From assembly GCF_946478885.1 (NCBI RefSeq), contig NZ_CAMLDX010000025.1:1-38801 (forward strand): DNA of 38,801 bases. The letters are read 5' to 3'. Of this stretch, positions 8,182-17,757 are shown piece by piece (within the stretch, counting starts at the first letter, position 1; each line of letters opens with the position of its first letter). Source of the DNA: an uncultured Bacillus sp. (GTDB lineage: Bacteria; Bacillota; Bacilli; Bacillales_B; DSM-18226). A program made the position numbers and the translations under genes. Under the pieces are notes generated by a model. The model saw only the letters and a list, made by a program, of their open reading frames with translations. It was not told the origin of the DNA and ran no database searches.

Positions 8182-9201
8182 CGCTTCTTCTTGTTTTTTC
8201 TGTCTTTCGATTTCATCAATCCGCATGACTAGATACTCTGTGTTTTTTAATTGCCAATAGTCCCTCTGCAGTTTTTGGACTGCCTTTAATTCATTGCGGT
8301 TATATCCCTCTTTATAAAAACGCTCTGCTGTTTTTATCGCCGCACCTGGATGGGCAATATAACTTAAAAACAACTGCATTTCCTCTTCTTTAAATGGGAA
8401 ATATTTATAATACGTATAAAGCCACTCCACTAAATCTTCATATTGTTTTGGCCAATTTCTGAGTGTTTTAGCCAAGAATGGCAGCAGATCATGAGTTGGC
8501 GGACCAATTGTGGCCTTTTCAAAATTAATGAAATAACCATAACCTCTGTCGTCATACAAAAAATGATCACTTGACAGTTTTCCATGAACCACCACAACAC
8601 GTACCTTTTCCTGGTCCTTTGTTTTTTCATACCACTCTTCCAATCTCTTTTTGGAGAAAAATAATGCCTGATTGAAATCATGGTAATACATACAGTACAT
8701 TAATTCAAATGGAGACATATATACTTTTCGTTCGCATACTTCCAATAAACTAAGGAGAAATTCCTCCTCTTGATCCAGATCGGTAATCATCCTTTCAAAA
8801 TGTCGGGTCCGTTCTTCTTTATTAACCTTGATTTCCTTTGCGGAAATAGAATGAAGACGGGCAAGTTCACGGAATAATTGCTGTTGCCGCTCCGAACGCC
8901 CCTCCTTTTCTTCATCCGGAAGCCATGGCATCAAATAATAAAGCTCTTGATTATCCAGTACCGCATAGCGGCCGTCCACTGTCGGATATATGGGAACGAT
9001 ACGGTTATACCCTTTCTGGTACAAGGTTTGTACATATTTTATAAAGTCAATCCCATGATGGGGATCAATTTTTTTTAAAACATAAACGCCTTTATTTGAA
9101 TAGATTTTTTGCACCTTGCCCATTTGTTCCACAAACCGAGGCTCTATTTGATAGCTTCTTAATATTGAATTAATTCTTTGCAAACTCAGCATTTCCCGCA
9201 T
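8164..9201 (-). CDS. ysxE: Spore coat protein YsxE (CotS-family kinase-like)
   Basis: Spore-coat-associated member of the CotS/YtaA/YsxE group, which has an aminoglycoside-phosphotransferase/kinase-like fold; in B. subtilis YsxE is needed late in coat assembly. The motif HGKLSSDHFL resembles the catalytic HGDLHxxN loop of such kinases, but the usual Asp is Lys, so catalysis is doubtful. GYGYFINFEKATIGPPTHDLLPF follows in the place of the metal-binding motif. I place the start at the ATG at 9201 (345 residues, near the usual 340). It follows AGAGGG, whereas the longer frame to 9294 overlaps spoVID heavily and has no ribosome binding site. It lies 25 bases after spoVID and is presumably co-transcribed with it. 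Confidence 0.88.
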   Translation of the reverse strand: MREMLSLQRINSILRSYQIEPRFVEQMGKVQKIYSNKGVYVLKKIDPHHGIDFIKYVQTLYQKGYNRIVPIYPTVDGRYAVLDNQELYYLMPWLPDEEKEGRSERQQQLFRELARLHSISAKEIKVNKEERTRHFERMITDLDQEEEFLLSLLEVCERKVYMSPFELMYCMYYHDFNQALFFSKKRLEEWYEKTKDQEKVRVVVVHGKLSSDHFLYDDRGYGYFINFEKATIGPPTHDLLPFLAKTLRNWPKQYEDLVEWLYTYYKYFPFKEEEMQLFLSYIAHPGAAIKTAERFYKEGYNRNELKAVQKLQRDYWQLKNTEYLVMRIDEIERQKKQEEAARNEQ

Positions 9202-9226
9202 AGTCGGATCCCTCTGTGATTGGGAC

Positions 9227-10534
9227 TTATTTTTGTTTTTGGGCAACTGGTATATATAATACCTGCCCTTCATATACATCCTGATTGATTTCAAGATTAT
9301 TTACTCTCTGCAATTGGGCAATCGATACATCATAACGATCCGATAATTCGTCGATCGTATCGCCCTTCTGTACAATGCATACTTTTAATCTTGTATGAGA
9401 TTCTTCTTCCTTTCTCGCAAGAAATTCAGTAATGGAAAGACTTTGTTTCTTTTTCCATTTCTTTTTCTTGCCCATTGCTTCTGGTGAAGTCTCTTCCTCC
9501 TGAAACTCCTCCTCTGGAGATTCTTCCTCCTGTTCATTTACAGGTGCTGACTCTTTCGTTTCTTCCTTCCCGGCTTGTATCCCTGTGACTGCCTGCTCGT
9601 TCCGTTTCGCCGCGAAGAAAATATCATGCAAGGTGTCTGTCGTTTCCTCTTCTTCCTTTTCCTGGGGAGAATTTTCGTTGCTTTCGGATATCCTCTTTTC
9701 TTCCTGCTCTGAGGCTGAGAAATCATTGCTATCCTCTATTTGAGGCTGTTTCTCTTTATTCTGTTCGAGGAAAGTAATTTGCTGATAATCATCCCTGTCA
9801 ATTTCTTCTGTCAAGCTTTTCAGCGTTTCATCTGCTTTCGCTTCCCTACGTGCTTCCACCTCAAAGGGCTCATACAATTCATTATCCGGATCCTCATCTT
9901 CCTCAAATACCGGTTTAGAAAAGGGCGAACGCACACCACTGATATATTCATCTATCGATATTTCCTCGCTGTTCTCATCCGATATTTCATCCTCTATTTC
10001 CTGTATTTCGAGACTTTCTTGACTAACCTCATCCCGATATAACAGTTCATAGTCCGGTTCTTCTTCAATAAAATCATCTTCCTGCTCCTGCAATATTTCA
10101 TGCTGTTGCTCCCCGTATAGACCTGTTATCATAAGATCGGCAGACAGCCTCAAACAACTTCTTTCTGGGAAAGCATAATCAAAGGTTTCTACTGCTACAT
10201 CAATATTTTCAATCTCCTCTATTCTATTTTTAGGAATAGTGATTTCGACAGGAAAATAATGAGTAAAATAACAAACGCCTTCTTCCCTTACTTCAACCGT
10301 CTGAATAAATTTGGGGGTTGAATAAAAGGGCTCCTCCTCCGGCTCATTCTCATCACGATTATATTCACCATATAATTCCAGCGATCCCTTGATAGTTACA
10401 TACTGATCACTTTCGTTAATTGTAATATTCGGATCAAGCGAAATCGAAATTAATTCTTCTACTTCCTGTCCTCTTTGAAACCAAACCGATTCTTCTAGGG
10501 AAAATCTTAAATAAGATTGATTTCCATTAGACAA
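9227..10534 (-). CDS. spoVID: Stage VI sporulation protein D, spore coat assembly
   Basis: Coat morphogenetic protein that helps SpoIVA-linked coat layers encase the forespore. The N-terminal SPOCS domain (about 1-130, opening LSNGNQSYLRFSLEESVWF) is followed by a long acidic Glu/Asp/Ser-rich low-complexity region. A C-terminal LysM module comes last (about 383-430, VQKGDTIDELSDRYDVSIAQ...YEGQVLYIP). I chose the TTG at 10534 (435 residues) because GGGAGGAG lies just upstream and the protein then begins as SpoVID does. An open frame continues 54 codons further, but that extension contains the promoter and has no ribosome binding site. Shorter than the B. subtilis protein, through the variable acidic linker. 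Confidence 0.92.
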   Translation of the reverse strand: MSNGNQSYLRFSLEESVWFQRGQEVEELISISLDPNITINESDQYVTIKGSLELYGEYNRDENEPEEEPFYSTPKFIQTVEVREEGVCYFTHYFPVEITIPKNRIEEIENIDVAVETFDYAFPERSCLRLSADLMITGLYGEQQHEILQEQEDDFIEEEPDYELLYRDEVSQESLEIQEIEDEISDENSEEISIDEYISGVRSPFSKPVFEEDEDPDNELYEPFEVEARREAKADETLKSLTEEIDRDDYQQITFLEQNKEKQPQIEDSNDFSASEQEEKRISESNENSPQEKEEEETTDTLHDIFFAAKRNEQAVTGIQAGKEETKESAPVNEQEEESPEEEFQEEETSPEAMGKKKKWKKKQSLSITEFLARKEEESHTRLKVCIVQKGDTIDELSDRYDVSIAQLQRVNNLEINQDVYEGQVLYIPVAQKQK

Positions 10535-10581
10535 ATCGACTCCTCCCTTCCATTCCATCACGTTTTCACTATGGTCTTTAC

Positions 10582-10610
10582 ACTCTATGAATGTGGAATC
10601 CCATTTATGA
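10582..10610 (-). promoter_or_regulatory. Candidate sigma-E promoter of spoVID-ysxE
   Basis: On the minus strand TCATAAA (10604-10610) and CATAGAGT (10582-10589) are separated by 14 bases, close to the sigma-E pattern with CATACANT. It lies about 48 bases before the TTG start, consistent with known sigma-E control of spoVID in B. subtilis. Confidence 0.5.
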
Positions 10611-10683
10611 TTTTTTTTGCACAGGCTTAAGTCGATTTTTGTGAAGCAGCCTACCACAAGGAATTTTTCGATTATCGCAAAAA

Positions 10684-10831
10684 AAGCCCATAACAAAAGG
10701 AGCTGTCCCTAAAGCAAAGGTGTCAGGCACCACAATATAGGATCACTATCACTTTGCATGAATCCGCATTGGATATCGATCAATTGTAGTACCTGACATC
10801 TTTTGGGACAGCCCCTCTTTCAACAGGGCTT
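10684..10831 (-). terminator. hemL operon terminator carrying an inserted palindrome
   Basis: On the minus strand AAGCCC (overlapping the hemL stop) pairs with GGGCTT at 10684-10689, followed by a run of T. The two halves of this outer stem are split by the long palindromic repeat at 10699-10816. As a whole it can still fold into one extended terminator at the end of the hem operon. Confidence 0.6.
10699..10816. repeat. Palindromic MITE-like repeat (118 bp)
   Basis: The ends are imperfect inverted repeats: GGAGCTGTCCC...GGTGTCAGGCACCA at the left and TACCTGACATC...GGGACAGCCCC at the right, with about 55 bases between. Blocks of the kind GGGACAGC and GGTGTCAGG(C/T)ACC are, to my knowledge, common dispersed elements in Bacillus intergenic regions. 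No coding capacity; probably a non-autonomous mobile or REP-like element. Confidence 0.6.
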
Positions 10832-12116
10832 ATTGTAACTTAGAAAAAGCATTTTCGATGGCTTTAATTGTGTTTTCAATATCCTCATCCGTATGTGTTG
10901 TGGATAGGAACAAGCCTTCAAATTGAGAAGGCGGGAGAAACACGCCATGATTCGCCATTTCCCGGTAATAAGCAGCGAAAAAGTCCAGATTGGATGTTTT
11001 CGCTGTATCATAATTAACAACATTTTCGTTGGTAAAAAAGAAACCTATCATGGAACCAGCACGGTTTACCGTTGCCGGAACATGATATTTCGCAGCAGCC
11101 GCTTCAATACCTGCCTGCAAACGGTCACCCTTCCGTTCGAATTCCTGATAATCTTCCGGTGTCAGCTGACTTAAAGTCTCATAGCCGGCTGTCATGGCCA
11201 GCGGATTTCCTGAAAGAGTACCTGCTTGATAAATCGTTCCGCTCGGTGCGATTTTTTCCATAATTTCAGCTCGACCCCCGTATGCACCGACAGGAAGCCC
11301 GCCGCCAATTACTTTTCCTAGACAGGTAATATCAGGAGAAATATGAAAGTACCCTTGGGCACAGTTATAGCCGACACGGAATCCGGTCATAACCTCATCA
11401 AAAATCAGGAGAGCTCCATATTCGGAGGTTAAATCACGAAGTCCTTGTAAAAATCCTGGTTGAGGAGGCACAACCCCCATATTGCCCGCTACCGGTTCGA
11501 CAATAACTCCCGCAATGTCTTTGCCAAATTGTTCAAAAGCGTATTTTACACCTTCTAAGTCATTGTATGGAACCGTAACGGTATTCTTCGCAACCCCTTC
11601 TGGAACTCCGGGACTGTCCGGAAGTCCTAATGTTGCCACACCGGAACCGGCCTTGATTAACAGGGAATCAGAACTGCCATGATAGCAGCCTTCAAATTTC
11701 ACAATTATATTCCGTCCTGTATACCCTCTGGCTAAGCGCAGAGCACTCATCGTTGCTTCTGTACCGGAGGAAACCATCCGAACCATTTCAATAGACGGCA
11801 CGCGCTCCTTTACTAGGTTAGCAAGCTTGTTTTCCATCAGCGTCGGTGCCCCAAAGCTTGTACCAAGTTCTGTCATTTTTTTTAGTTCTTCCACTACTCG
11901 TTCATTCGAATGACCTAGGATAAGCGGTCCCCATGAAAGGACATAATCAATATATTCATTTCCATCAATATCATAAATCTTTGAGCCTTTTCCTTTTTCC
12001 ATAAAAATCGGATTCATACCAACCGATTTAAACGCACGGACAGGACTGTTTACGCCACCGGGCATTAGAGTTTTGGCCTCCCGGAAGGCCTGTATTGATT
12101 TATCGTATGAACGCAT
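10830..12116 (-). CDS. hemL: Glutamate-1-semialdehyde 2,1-aminomutase
   Basis: PLP enzyme converting glutamate-1-semialdehyde to 5-aminolevulinate, step two of the C5 haem pathway. The 428 residues are of normal length. Lys268 in [17 protein letters not shown] is the PLP Schiff-base lysine, with [14 protein letters not shown] (237-250) just before it as the cofactor-ring-binding stretch, and [15 protein letters not shown] (116-130) binds the phosphate. The ATG at 12116 follows AGAGGG. It is the last gene of the hemAXCDBL operon, 123 bases after hemB, and is followed by the repeat-invaded terminator. Confidence 0.97.
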   Translation of the reverse strand: MRSYDKSIQAFREAKTLMPGGVNSPVRAFKSVGMNPIFMEKGKGSKIYDIDGNEYIDYVLSWGPLILGHSNERVVEELKKMTELGTSFGAPTLMENKLANLVKERVPSIEMVRMVSSGTEATMSALRLARGYTGRNIIVKFEGCYHGSSDSLLIKAGSGVATLGLPDSPGVPEGVAKNTVTVPYNDLEGVKYAFEQFGKDIAGVIVEPVAGNMGVVPPQPGFLQGLRDLTSEYGALLIFDEVMTGFRVGYNCAQGYFHISPDITCLGKVIGGGLPVGAYGGRAEIMEKIAPSGTIYQAGTLSGNPLAMTAGYETLSQLTPEDYQEFERKGDRLQAGIEAAAAKYHVPATVNRAGSMIGFFFTNENVVNYDTAKTSNLDFFAAYYREMANHGVFLPPSQFEGLFLSTTHTDEDIENTIKAIENAFSKLQ

Positions 12117-12152
12117 ATAATCCCTCTTTTCATATGTATTTTGGGGGCTGGA

Positions 12153-12189
12153 ATACTTTTCCGCCTTTTTAAGCCATGCAGAAAAGTAT
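12153..12189 (-). other. Intercistronic hairpin between hemB and hemL
   Basis: ATACTTTTC-c-GC and GC-a-GAAAAGTAT can pair around a loop of about 14 bases. No U-run follows, so this is not a terminator. It may mark RNA processing or stabilise hemL mRNA. Confidence 0.4.
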
Positions 12190-12239
12190 ATCTGTCCCTC
12201 CGGTCGAATGCCATGTCAATTTCTTTTATTCGCTCCTGA

Positions 12240-13220
12240 TTATTTTTGCTTTTCCAGCCAGCGGGCAGCATCCTTTGCATGATAGGTAATAATTAAATCA
12301 GCACCAGCACGCTTCATCCCGGTTAACATTTCCAGTACTACCCGATTTTCATCAATCCAGCCATTTTGCGCTGCTGCTTTCACCATTGAGTATTCTCCGC
12401 TCACATTGTACACTACTACAGGCAAAAGAAACTGATTTTTCACATCACGGACAATATCCAAATACGGCATCCCTGGCTTTACAATCAGGAAATCAGCTCC
12501 TTCATTTACATCAGAGTTGGCTTCACGCAGCGCTTCCAAACGATTTGCCGGATCCATTTGATAGGCCTTACGATCCCCAAATTGCGGTGTGCTGTCTGCT
12601 GCATCACGGAAAGGGCCGTAGAAGGCAGACGCATATTTAACGGCATAGGACATTATCGGAACATTTTCAAATCCAGCCTCATCAAGTCCTTTACGGATGG
12701 CTGCAACAAATCCGTCCATCATGTTGGATGGGGCAATGATATCCGCTCCGGCTCTAGCCTGACTGATAGCAGTTTGTGTCAGCAGTTCAAGTGAAGGATC
12801 ATTCAATACTTCTTCATTTTCAATAAGCCCACAATGGCCATGACTTGTATACTCGCATAAGCAAGTATCTGCAACAACAATGATATCAGGATAATGTTGT
12901 TTAATAAAACGGGTAGCCTCCTGTACAATGCCATGATCATGATACGCGCCAGAACCGCATTCATCCTTTTCAAACGGAATCCCGAATAGCAGGACAGCCT
13001 TAATGCCTAATAACACCACTTCATCCATTTCTTCTGCGAGACGGTCAAGCGAGAATTGATAAACACCAGGCATAGAAGAAATTTCATTTTTAATATTATT
13101 TCCTTCTATAACGAAAATCGGGTAAATAAAATCATTTACGTTCAAATGAGTTTCCCTGACTAACGCACGCATATTTGCACTTTTCCTTAACCTTCTATGA
13201 CGCGTAAATTGTATATCCAT
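12240..13220 (-). CDS. hemB: Porphobilinogen synthase (delta-aminolevulinate dehydratase)
   Basis: Condenses two 5-aminolevulinate molecules to porphobilinogen. The 326 residues carry the catalytic lysines Lys195 ([19 protein letters not shown]) and Lys248 ([11 protein letters not shown]). A cysteine-type zinc site is present at Cys120, Cys122 and Cys130 ([14 protein letters not shown]), so the enzyme should be zinc-dependent. The substrate-site motif PSNMMDG is at 164-170. The ATG follows AGGAGGG. It sits between hemD and hemL in the same operon, 73 bases after hemD. Confidence 0.98.
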   Translation of the reverse strand: MDIQFTRHRRLRKSANMRALVRETHLNVNDFIYPIFVIEGNNIKNEISSMPGVYQFSLDRLAEEMDEVVLLGIKAVLLFGIPFEKDECGSGAYHDHGIVQEATRFIKQHYPDIIVVADTCLCEYTSHGHCGLIENEEVLNDPSLELLTQTAISQARAGADIIAPSNMMDGFVAAIRKGLDEAGFENVPIMSYAVKYASAFYGPFRDAADSTPQFGDRKAYQMDPANRLEALREANSDVNEGADFLIVKPGMPYLDIVRDVKNQFLLPVVVYNVSGEYSMVKAAAQNGWIDENRVVLEMLTGMKRAGADLIITYHAKDAARWLEKQK

Positions 13221-13293
13221 TCGTATTCCCTCCTAATTGTGTTTGGTGCTGTACTTTTTGTCTATTAAAACAGTGAGGCAGAATGTTATTTAG

Positions 13294-14088
13294 CTATGGC
13301 TTTACTCTTTCATGCTTATTTGCCGTCATATACTGTGCAATACTTTTAATCATTTCTTCTACCGTATAAACAGCAGGCATCACATGTACAGGGATTCCCA
13401 AGCTTTCTGCTCTTTTTTTGGCAACCGGACCGATGCAGGCGAAGATGCAATTTTTGATCTCATCCTGTAAACCATGGCATATCACTATATCCATAAAATG
13501 ATCAGCTGTTGACGGGCTGGTGAAAGAAACAATATCCAATTTATGTTTGATGAGCATATGCACTAAAATGTCTTTACTTTCCGGCGGACAATACGTATCA
13601 TAGACAATCATTTCATCGACCCTTGCCCCGAGCATTCTTAACTGTTCTGCCATATAATCACGAGCTAAATTTCCTTTAGGAATAAAAATCTTCATTCCTT
13701 GTTCGACCTTTGGGGCAAACTCTTTCACAAATGCTTCTGCAACAAATTCCGCAGGGATGAAATCTACTGTGATTCCCTTTTCCTCTAAGATCCGGGCTGT
13801 TTTCCTGCCAATAACGGCAACATTCGGCAATTTGGAAAGTTCATCAGTATAGAAAGATAAAAAGGTCTCTACCGTTACATTACTCGTAAAAAAAATCCAA
13901 TCATACGTATGGACATTTGCTATTATTGCTTTTTGATCAGATGACAGCTCTGCTGCTCTAAAGGCCAGTAAAGGAATCTCCACCGGCTCCCCGCCATATT
14001 TTTTTACCGTATCAGAGAATCCCTTGGCTGAGCTCTTTCCCCTTGGGTTTAAAACTGTTTTATGTTGCAGGGAACAAGAGGATGTCAT
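13294..14088 (-). CDS. hemD: Uroporphyrinogen-III synthase
   Basis: Closes hydroxymethylbilane to uroporphyrinogen III with inversion of ring D. The 264 residues show the family's weakly conserved two-domain layout: an N-terminal segment rich in VEIPLLAF, then [52 protein letters not shown] and [11 protein letters not shown], a set of landmarks typical of HemD. The start overlaps the hemC stop by 4 bases (ATGA), so the two are translationally coupled. The assignment rests on these landmarks and on its place between hemC and hemB. Confidence 0.93.
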   Translation of the reverse strand: MTSSCSLQHKTVLNPRGKSSAKGFSDTVKKYGGEPVEIPLLAFRAAELSSDQKAIIANVHTYDWIFFTSNVTVETFLSFYTDELSKLPNVAVIGRKTARILEEKGITVDFIPAEFVAEAFVKEFAPKVEQGMKIFIPKGNLARDYMAEQLRMLGARVDEMIVYDTYCPPESKDILVHMLIKHKLDIVSFTSPSTADHFMDIVICHGLQDEIKNCIFACIGPVAKKRAESLGIPVHVMPAVYTVEEMIKSIAQYMTANKHERVKP

Positions 14089-15020
14089 TTCCCCTCAAGC
14101 TCCTTCTTGACCTCATCAATCAGCGCCTTTGCGCCATTTTCAATCAAATGATTGGCAGTTTCCACACCCACACTTACTGGATCCATACCTGACTTCTGTG
14201 ATTTAAAGATAATTTTTCCATCTGGAGATGCAACTAGTCCGGTCATTACTACTTCATCATTTGCATTAATATGAGCATAACCGGCAATAGGCACCTGACA
14301 ACCACCTTCCATTTTATCCAAAAAGGCTCTTTCCGCGCGAACAGTCCTGTTGGTTACAGCACAAGTGAATTTTTCCAAAAGCAGCAACAATTCCTGATCG
14401 CTGCCACGGCATTCAATAGAAAGCGCACCCTGACCGACAGCAGGAAGGCAAATTTCTGGTTCAAGAAACTCTGTCACAACATCGGATGCCCATCCCATTC
14501 GTGAAAGTCCAGCTGCCGCTAAAATAATCGCATCATATTCTTCGTTTTTCAGCTTTTCAATTCTTGTATCAATATTTCCCCTAATCCACTTAATCTCTAA
14601 ATCGGGTCTTTTGGCAAGCAACTGGGCGCTTCTGCGCAGACTGCTTGTACCAATAATGGCCCTCGGTTTTAAATCACAAAACTTAATATTATTTTTTGAA
14701 ATCAGTGCATCACGGTGATCTTCTCTTTCAGGAATGCAGCCGATAACGAGGCCATCAGGCAGAACGGCGGGCATATCTTTCATACTATGTACGGCCATAT
14801 CAATTTCTCCGTTAAGCATAGCTTGTTCGATTTCCTTAACAAATAGCCCCTTTCCACCAACCTTAGACAGGGTTACATCAATAATACGATCTCCTTTTGT
14901 CACAATTTCCTTAATCTCAAACTCAAATGAATCATCGAGCTTCTTCAATTGCTCGATTACCCATTTTGTTTGTGTCATAGCAAGCTTGCTACGTCTTGAA
15001 CCGACAATAATTTTTCTCAT
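14085..15020 (-). CDS. hemC: Porphobilinogen deaminase (hydroxymethylbilane synthase)
   Basis: Polymerises four porphobilinogens into hydroxymethylbilane. Landmarks are [15 protein letters not shown] at the start, [40 protein letters not shown] and the cysteine in [13 protein letters not shown] (about residue 240) that carries the dipyrromethane cofactor. I use the ATG at 15020 (311 residues). The frame extends five codons upstream, but those codons contain the AGGAGG that serves as the ribosome binding site. It follows hemX by 15 bases and overlaps hemD by 4. Confidence 0.97.
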   Translation of the reverse strand: MRKIIVGSRRSKLAMTQTKWVIEQLKKLDDSFEFEIKEIVTKGDRIIDVTLSKVGGKGLFVKEIEQAMLNGEIDMAVHSMKDMPAVLPDGLVIGCIPEREDHRDALISKNNIKFCDLKPRAIIGTSSLRRSAQLLAKRPDLEIKWIRGNIDTRIEKLKNEEYDAIILAAAGLSRMGWASDVVTEFLEPEICLPAVGQGALSIECRGSDQELLLLLEKFTCAVTNRTVRAERAFLDKMEGGCQVPIAGYAHINANDEVVMTGLVASPDGKIIFKSQKSGMDPVSVGVETANHLIENGAKALIDEVKKELEGK

Positions 15021-15035
15021 GGTGTGCCTCCTCAT

Positions 15036-15866
15036 TTACAGCCAAATATGAAAGGATGAAATACTTCCTATTAAGAAAAAGTTAATTAGTACTATAAGAA
15101 AAGCAGCCAAATTCCAAAGGGCTAACGACTTTCCGGCAATTCCCTTTCTAATCCGCATATATAGAATGCAGCAATATACAGCAAGGATGAAGATAGAGCC
15201 GAGTATTTTCGGATCGTACCACACGATATCCGGTATTTTAAGAATTGCCCATTGAGTTCCCAATATAATTCCAATCAAAAACATAGGGACTCCGGTAACA
15301 TTCATAATATATGACAGTTGCTCCAGTCGCGACAAATCAGGGATTCGGACAAGTCTTTTTCCCCACTTTTTTCGTTTAAGTAAATTATACTGCAATAGAT
15401 ACAAAAGGGAAAAAACAAACGATAATGAAAAGGCTCCATATGATAGAATAGCCGCTGTGATATGAATCAGAAGTAATTCCGAAACAAGCTGCTCTGCCTT
15501 TACCGCTGCATCAACCTGTACAGGGGCAAATGTATGTATGACCATGATGCCGAAGCCTATCACATTTGTAAAAAAGACAATGAAATCCACTCTCAATAAA
15601 CGATTGATAGCCAGTGATAAAGTGACCAAAATCCAGGTATAGAAATAAAGTCCTTCAGACAGGGTAAGGACCGGAAACCGACCTGCCTCAAGCATATACA
15701 AATATAAAAAACCAGACTGGAATATCCATACAAATAAAAGTAACCAGAAGGCAGTTCTGTTTGCCTTCCGGTTATGATGAAGAAAATCAATAAAATATAG
15801 CAAAACGGATAAGGCATACAAAACAATGGTCAGTTCATGCAGCCTTGTCATTAAAGTATCCAACAT
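15036..15866 (-). CDS. hemX: HemX, cytochrome c assembly-like membrane protein
   Basis: A 276-residue polytopic membrane protein with about eight hydrophobic segments, of the CcsA/CcmC-like superfamily. In B. subtilis HemX lowers the cellular amount of HemA and so dampens haem synthesis. HITAAILSYGAFSLSFVFSLLYL corresponds to the conserved family region. It lies between hemA and hemC, separated from each by about 15 bases, as expected for tightly coupled operon genes. The family is clear from position and topology; the molecular mechanism is not visible in the sequence. Confidence 0.93.
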   Translation of the reverse strand: MLDTLMTRLHELTIVLYALSVLLYFIDFLHHNRKANRTAFWLLLFVWIFQSGFLYLYMLEAGRFPVLTLSEGLYFYTWILVTLSLAINRLLRVDFIVFFTNVIGFGIMVIHTFAPVQVDAAVKAEQLVSELLLIHITAAILSYGAFSLSFVFSLLYLLQYNLLKRKKWGKRLVRIPDLSRLEQLSYIMNVTGVPMFLIGIILGTQWAILKIPDIVWYDPKILGSIFILAVYCCILYMRIRKGIAGKSLALWNLAAFLIVLINFFLIGSISSFHIWL

Positions 15867-15881
15867 AGTCCGTATCCTCTT

Positions 15882-17228
15882 CTAAGAAAGAAAGACAGGC
15901 TGTGCAGATTGTCCGTATACCGGTTTTCGTTCGACCTCTTTCACTTCCTGATGCTTGGCAACAAGTTCCTCGATATTAAAGATCTTCACAAATAAATCCA
16001 AAGCCTCATCCGCATCCTTTGAGCCGGCCAGTTCCTTTGCCTGCAGGATTGGATCCTTCAACATTTGATTAATAATGCTTTTCGTATGTTTATTTAGTAC
16101 TTTGATATCTCTTTGGCTCAAATGTGGAAGCTTTCTTTCTAGACTATTCATGGTCTCTTCCTGAATGGTTAAAGCCTTTGCGCGCAGAGCTGAAATAACC
16201 GGTACAACCCCAAGCATTTTGATCCATTGCTTAAATTCAATGATCTCCGCTTCCATCATAAGCAAAATCGTTTCAGCTGCTCTTCTGCGTTCCTGCAAGT
16301 TAGCTTCAACAATCCCCTCTAAATCGTCAATATCATAAAGGAAAATATTTTCCAGTTCACCCAATGCTGGATCTAAGTCTCTAGGCACGGCAATATCAAC
16401 CATAAACAACGGCTTTCCTCTGCGCAGCTTCTGAACACTTTCCATCATATTTTTCGTAATAACAAAATCCTTCGCCCCTGTAGAACTAATCAAAATATCA
16501 GCTTCTCCAAGAGCGGACTGCAATCCGTCCATTGCTTTAGCATCTCCGCTAAATCGATCTGCAAGCTTTCTTGCTTTCTCATAGGTACGATTGATAACGG
16601 TTACTTTATTTGCACCATTTCCATATAAATTTTGAATCGCTAACTCGCCCATTTTTCCGGCGCCCAATATGAGAACATGCTTCTGTTCAAGCGAGCCAAA
16701 AATTTTCTTTGCTAATTCAACTGCAGCATAGCTGACCGAAACAGCATTTGCTCCGATATCTGTTTCAGAATGGGCCCGTTTTGCAAACGTTACAGCCTTT
16801 TTAAATAACTCATTAAAGATCGTTCCAATTGTCTTTATTTCCTGTGCTAATAAAAAGCTTGAACGCACCTGCCCTAATATTTGCGTTTCGCCCAATATAA
16901 GAGAATCTAAACCACTGGCCACTTTAAACAAATGCTCCATGGCACCATCTTGTTCGTAAATAAACAAAAATGGAGAAAACTCCGCAAGCTCTATTTCAAA
17001 CCATTCGGATAAAAATTCCTTAATATAGTATCTTCCCGTATGCAACTGATCAACGACTGCATAAATTTCCGTACGATTACACGTTGATAAAATGACATTT
17101 TCCAAGATACTTTTTTTGTCATTTAATCTTTTCATCGCATCCCCCAGTTGCGATGGATTAAATGTTAACCGTTCTCGAATTTCTACAGGGGCCGTTTTAT
17201 GATTAATTCCGACTACCACAATATGCAT
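15882..17228 (-). CDS. hemA: Glutamyl-tRNA reductase
   Basis: NADPH-dependent reduction of glutamyl-tRNA-Glu to glutamate-1-semialdehyde, the committed step of C5 haem synthesis. The 448 residues start [23 protein letters not shown]. The catalytic cysteine is Cys50 in [21 protein letters not shown] follows, the NADPH Rossmann motif is GAGKMG, and the C-terminal helical dimerisation domain is present. First gene of hemAXCDBL; control in B. subtilis includes PerR and HemX. An extended -10 promoter lies just upstream. Confidence 0.98.
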   Translation of the reverse strand: MHIVVVGINHKTAPVEIRERLTFNPSQLGDAMKRLNDKKSILENVILSTCNRTEIYAVVDQLHTGRYYIKEFLSEWFEIELAEFSPFLFIYEQDGAMEHLFKVASGLDSLILGETQILGQVRSSFLLAQEIKTIGTIFNELFKKAVTFAKRAHSETDIGANAVSVSYAAVELAKKIFGSLEQKHVLILGAGKMGELAIQNLYGNGANKVTVINRTYEKARKLADRFSGDAKAMDGLQSALGEADILISSTGAKDFVITKNMMESVQKLRRGKPLFMVDIAVPRDLDPALGELENIFLYDIDDLEGIVEANLQERRRAAETILLMMEAEIIEFKQWIKMLGVVPVISALRAKALTIQEETMNSLERKLPHLSQRDIKVLNKHTKSIINQMLKDPILQAKELAGSKDADEALDLFVKIFNIEELVAKHQEVKEVERKPVYGQSAQPVFLS

Positions 17229-17265
17229 CTTGCTATCCCCCTAAAAAACATCACCCATTGATTTC

Positions 17266-17274
17266 ATTATATCA
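17266..17274 (-). promoter_or_regulatory. Extended -10 promoter of hemA
   Basis: TATAAT at 17266-17271 on the minus strand, preceded by TGA, gives an extended -10 element about 40 bases upstream of the hemA start. No good -35 is at 17 bases; TTGTAA lies 21 bases away. The AT-rich stretch just above it resembles a PerR box only weakly (about 10 of 14 positions). Confidence 0.5.
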
Positions 17275-17319
17275 TTTGTACCATAATTGTTATTACAAAA
17301 TTGTGAACAGATCTTGAAC

Positions 17320-17504
17320 TCATACATCGAGAAGAATAAAAGAAACCAGTAATATAACTGGATCCATTGCGATAGCAGATAAAACTGCTGGAATAGAAAT
17401 GAGAACAAAAATCACTTTGACAATAAAAAACGACAATATTCTTTCATATGTACAGTAACAGAAAATCCTGTAATATTCAAGATGCCGATCATAGCATTCA
17501 TCAT
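17320..17504 (-). pseudogene. Frameshifted small membrane-protein ORF
   Basis: A minus-strand frame begins MMNAMIGILNITGFS and runs 30 codons to a TGA in ...LLSK. Adding one base there continues straight into a hydrophobic stretch (VIFVLISIPAVLSAIAMD...) that ends at 17320. The joined product would be about 61 residues with one or two membrane helices. The abrupt change of frame inside a coherent hydrophobic pattern suggests a decayed gene, but no homolog is recognised and chance is possible. Confidence 0.3.
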
Positions 17505-17545
17505 TTTACACAGACCTAACGTTATCTTTTTGTGTTGTAGAAGAA

Positions 17546-17611
17546 GGAGCAAGTGTGATTTTCCCTGATGTGACCGTTCAAAGATATATTGTTCACTTAA
17601 TTCAAAATTTT
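17546..17611 (+). mobile_element. IS256-family transposase fragment
   Basis: The plus-strand frame reads GASVIFPDVTVQRYIVHLI-QNF. This fits the IS256/Mutator transposase signature that follows the second catalytic Asp, of the pattern G..xVFPx.xVQxCIVHxIRN, with Cys changed to Tyr and Arg to Gln. Only about 22 codons match. The rest of the transposase is missing on both sides, so it is a relic inside the engB-hemA gap. Confidence 0.5.
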
Positions 17612-17639
17612 ATTATGATCTATTTTAAAATAGCAGATT

Positions 17640-17717
17640 TGAACAGAGCTACAGCTATGCTTCAACCGAAGTCGATTCATCTACACGACTGAAGTCGCGA
17701 GTATTCTCGGCTAGTTG
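17640..17717 (+). mobile_element. Possible IS200/IS605-type right-end remnant
   Basis: Two short perfect hairpins stand side by side: CGACT-GA-AGTCG (17686-17697) and CGAG-TATT-CTCG (17698-17709). They are preceded by ACCGAAGTCGATTCAT. From memory this arrangement resembles the right ends of tnpB-carrying IS200/IS605 elements in Bacillaceae, where the guide (omega) RNA lies. No tnpA or tnpB is present. It abuts the engB terminator. Confidence 0.35.
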
Positions 17718-17723
17718 ATAAAA

Positions 17724-17747
17724 AGCGATTCTGTCGCCAGAATCGCT
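17724..17747 (-). terminator. Terminator of lonA-engB
   Basis: A perfect 10-bp stem AGCGATTCTG / CAGAATCGCT with a 4-base loop, followed on the minus strand by TTTTT. It lies 10 bases past the engB stop. Confidence 0.9.
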
Positions 17748-17757
17748 CTCATCCATT

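Noticed and set aside
12065..12280. A 71-codon minus-strand frame spanning the hemB-hemL gap
   Set aside because: It overlaps the ends of both genes in another frame and has no ribosome binding site or protein-like pattern.
17280..17300. A PerR box at the hemA promoter
   Set aside because: The best alignment reaches only about 10 of 14 positions in an AT-rich stretch; too weak to list as a site.
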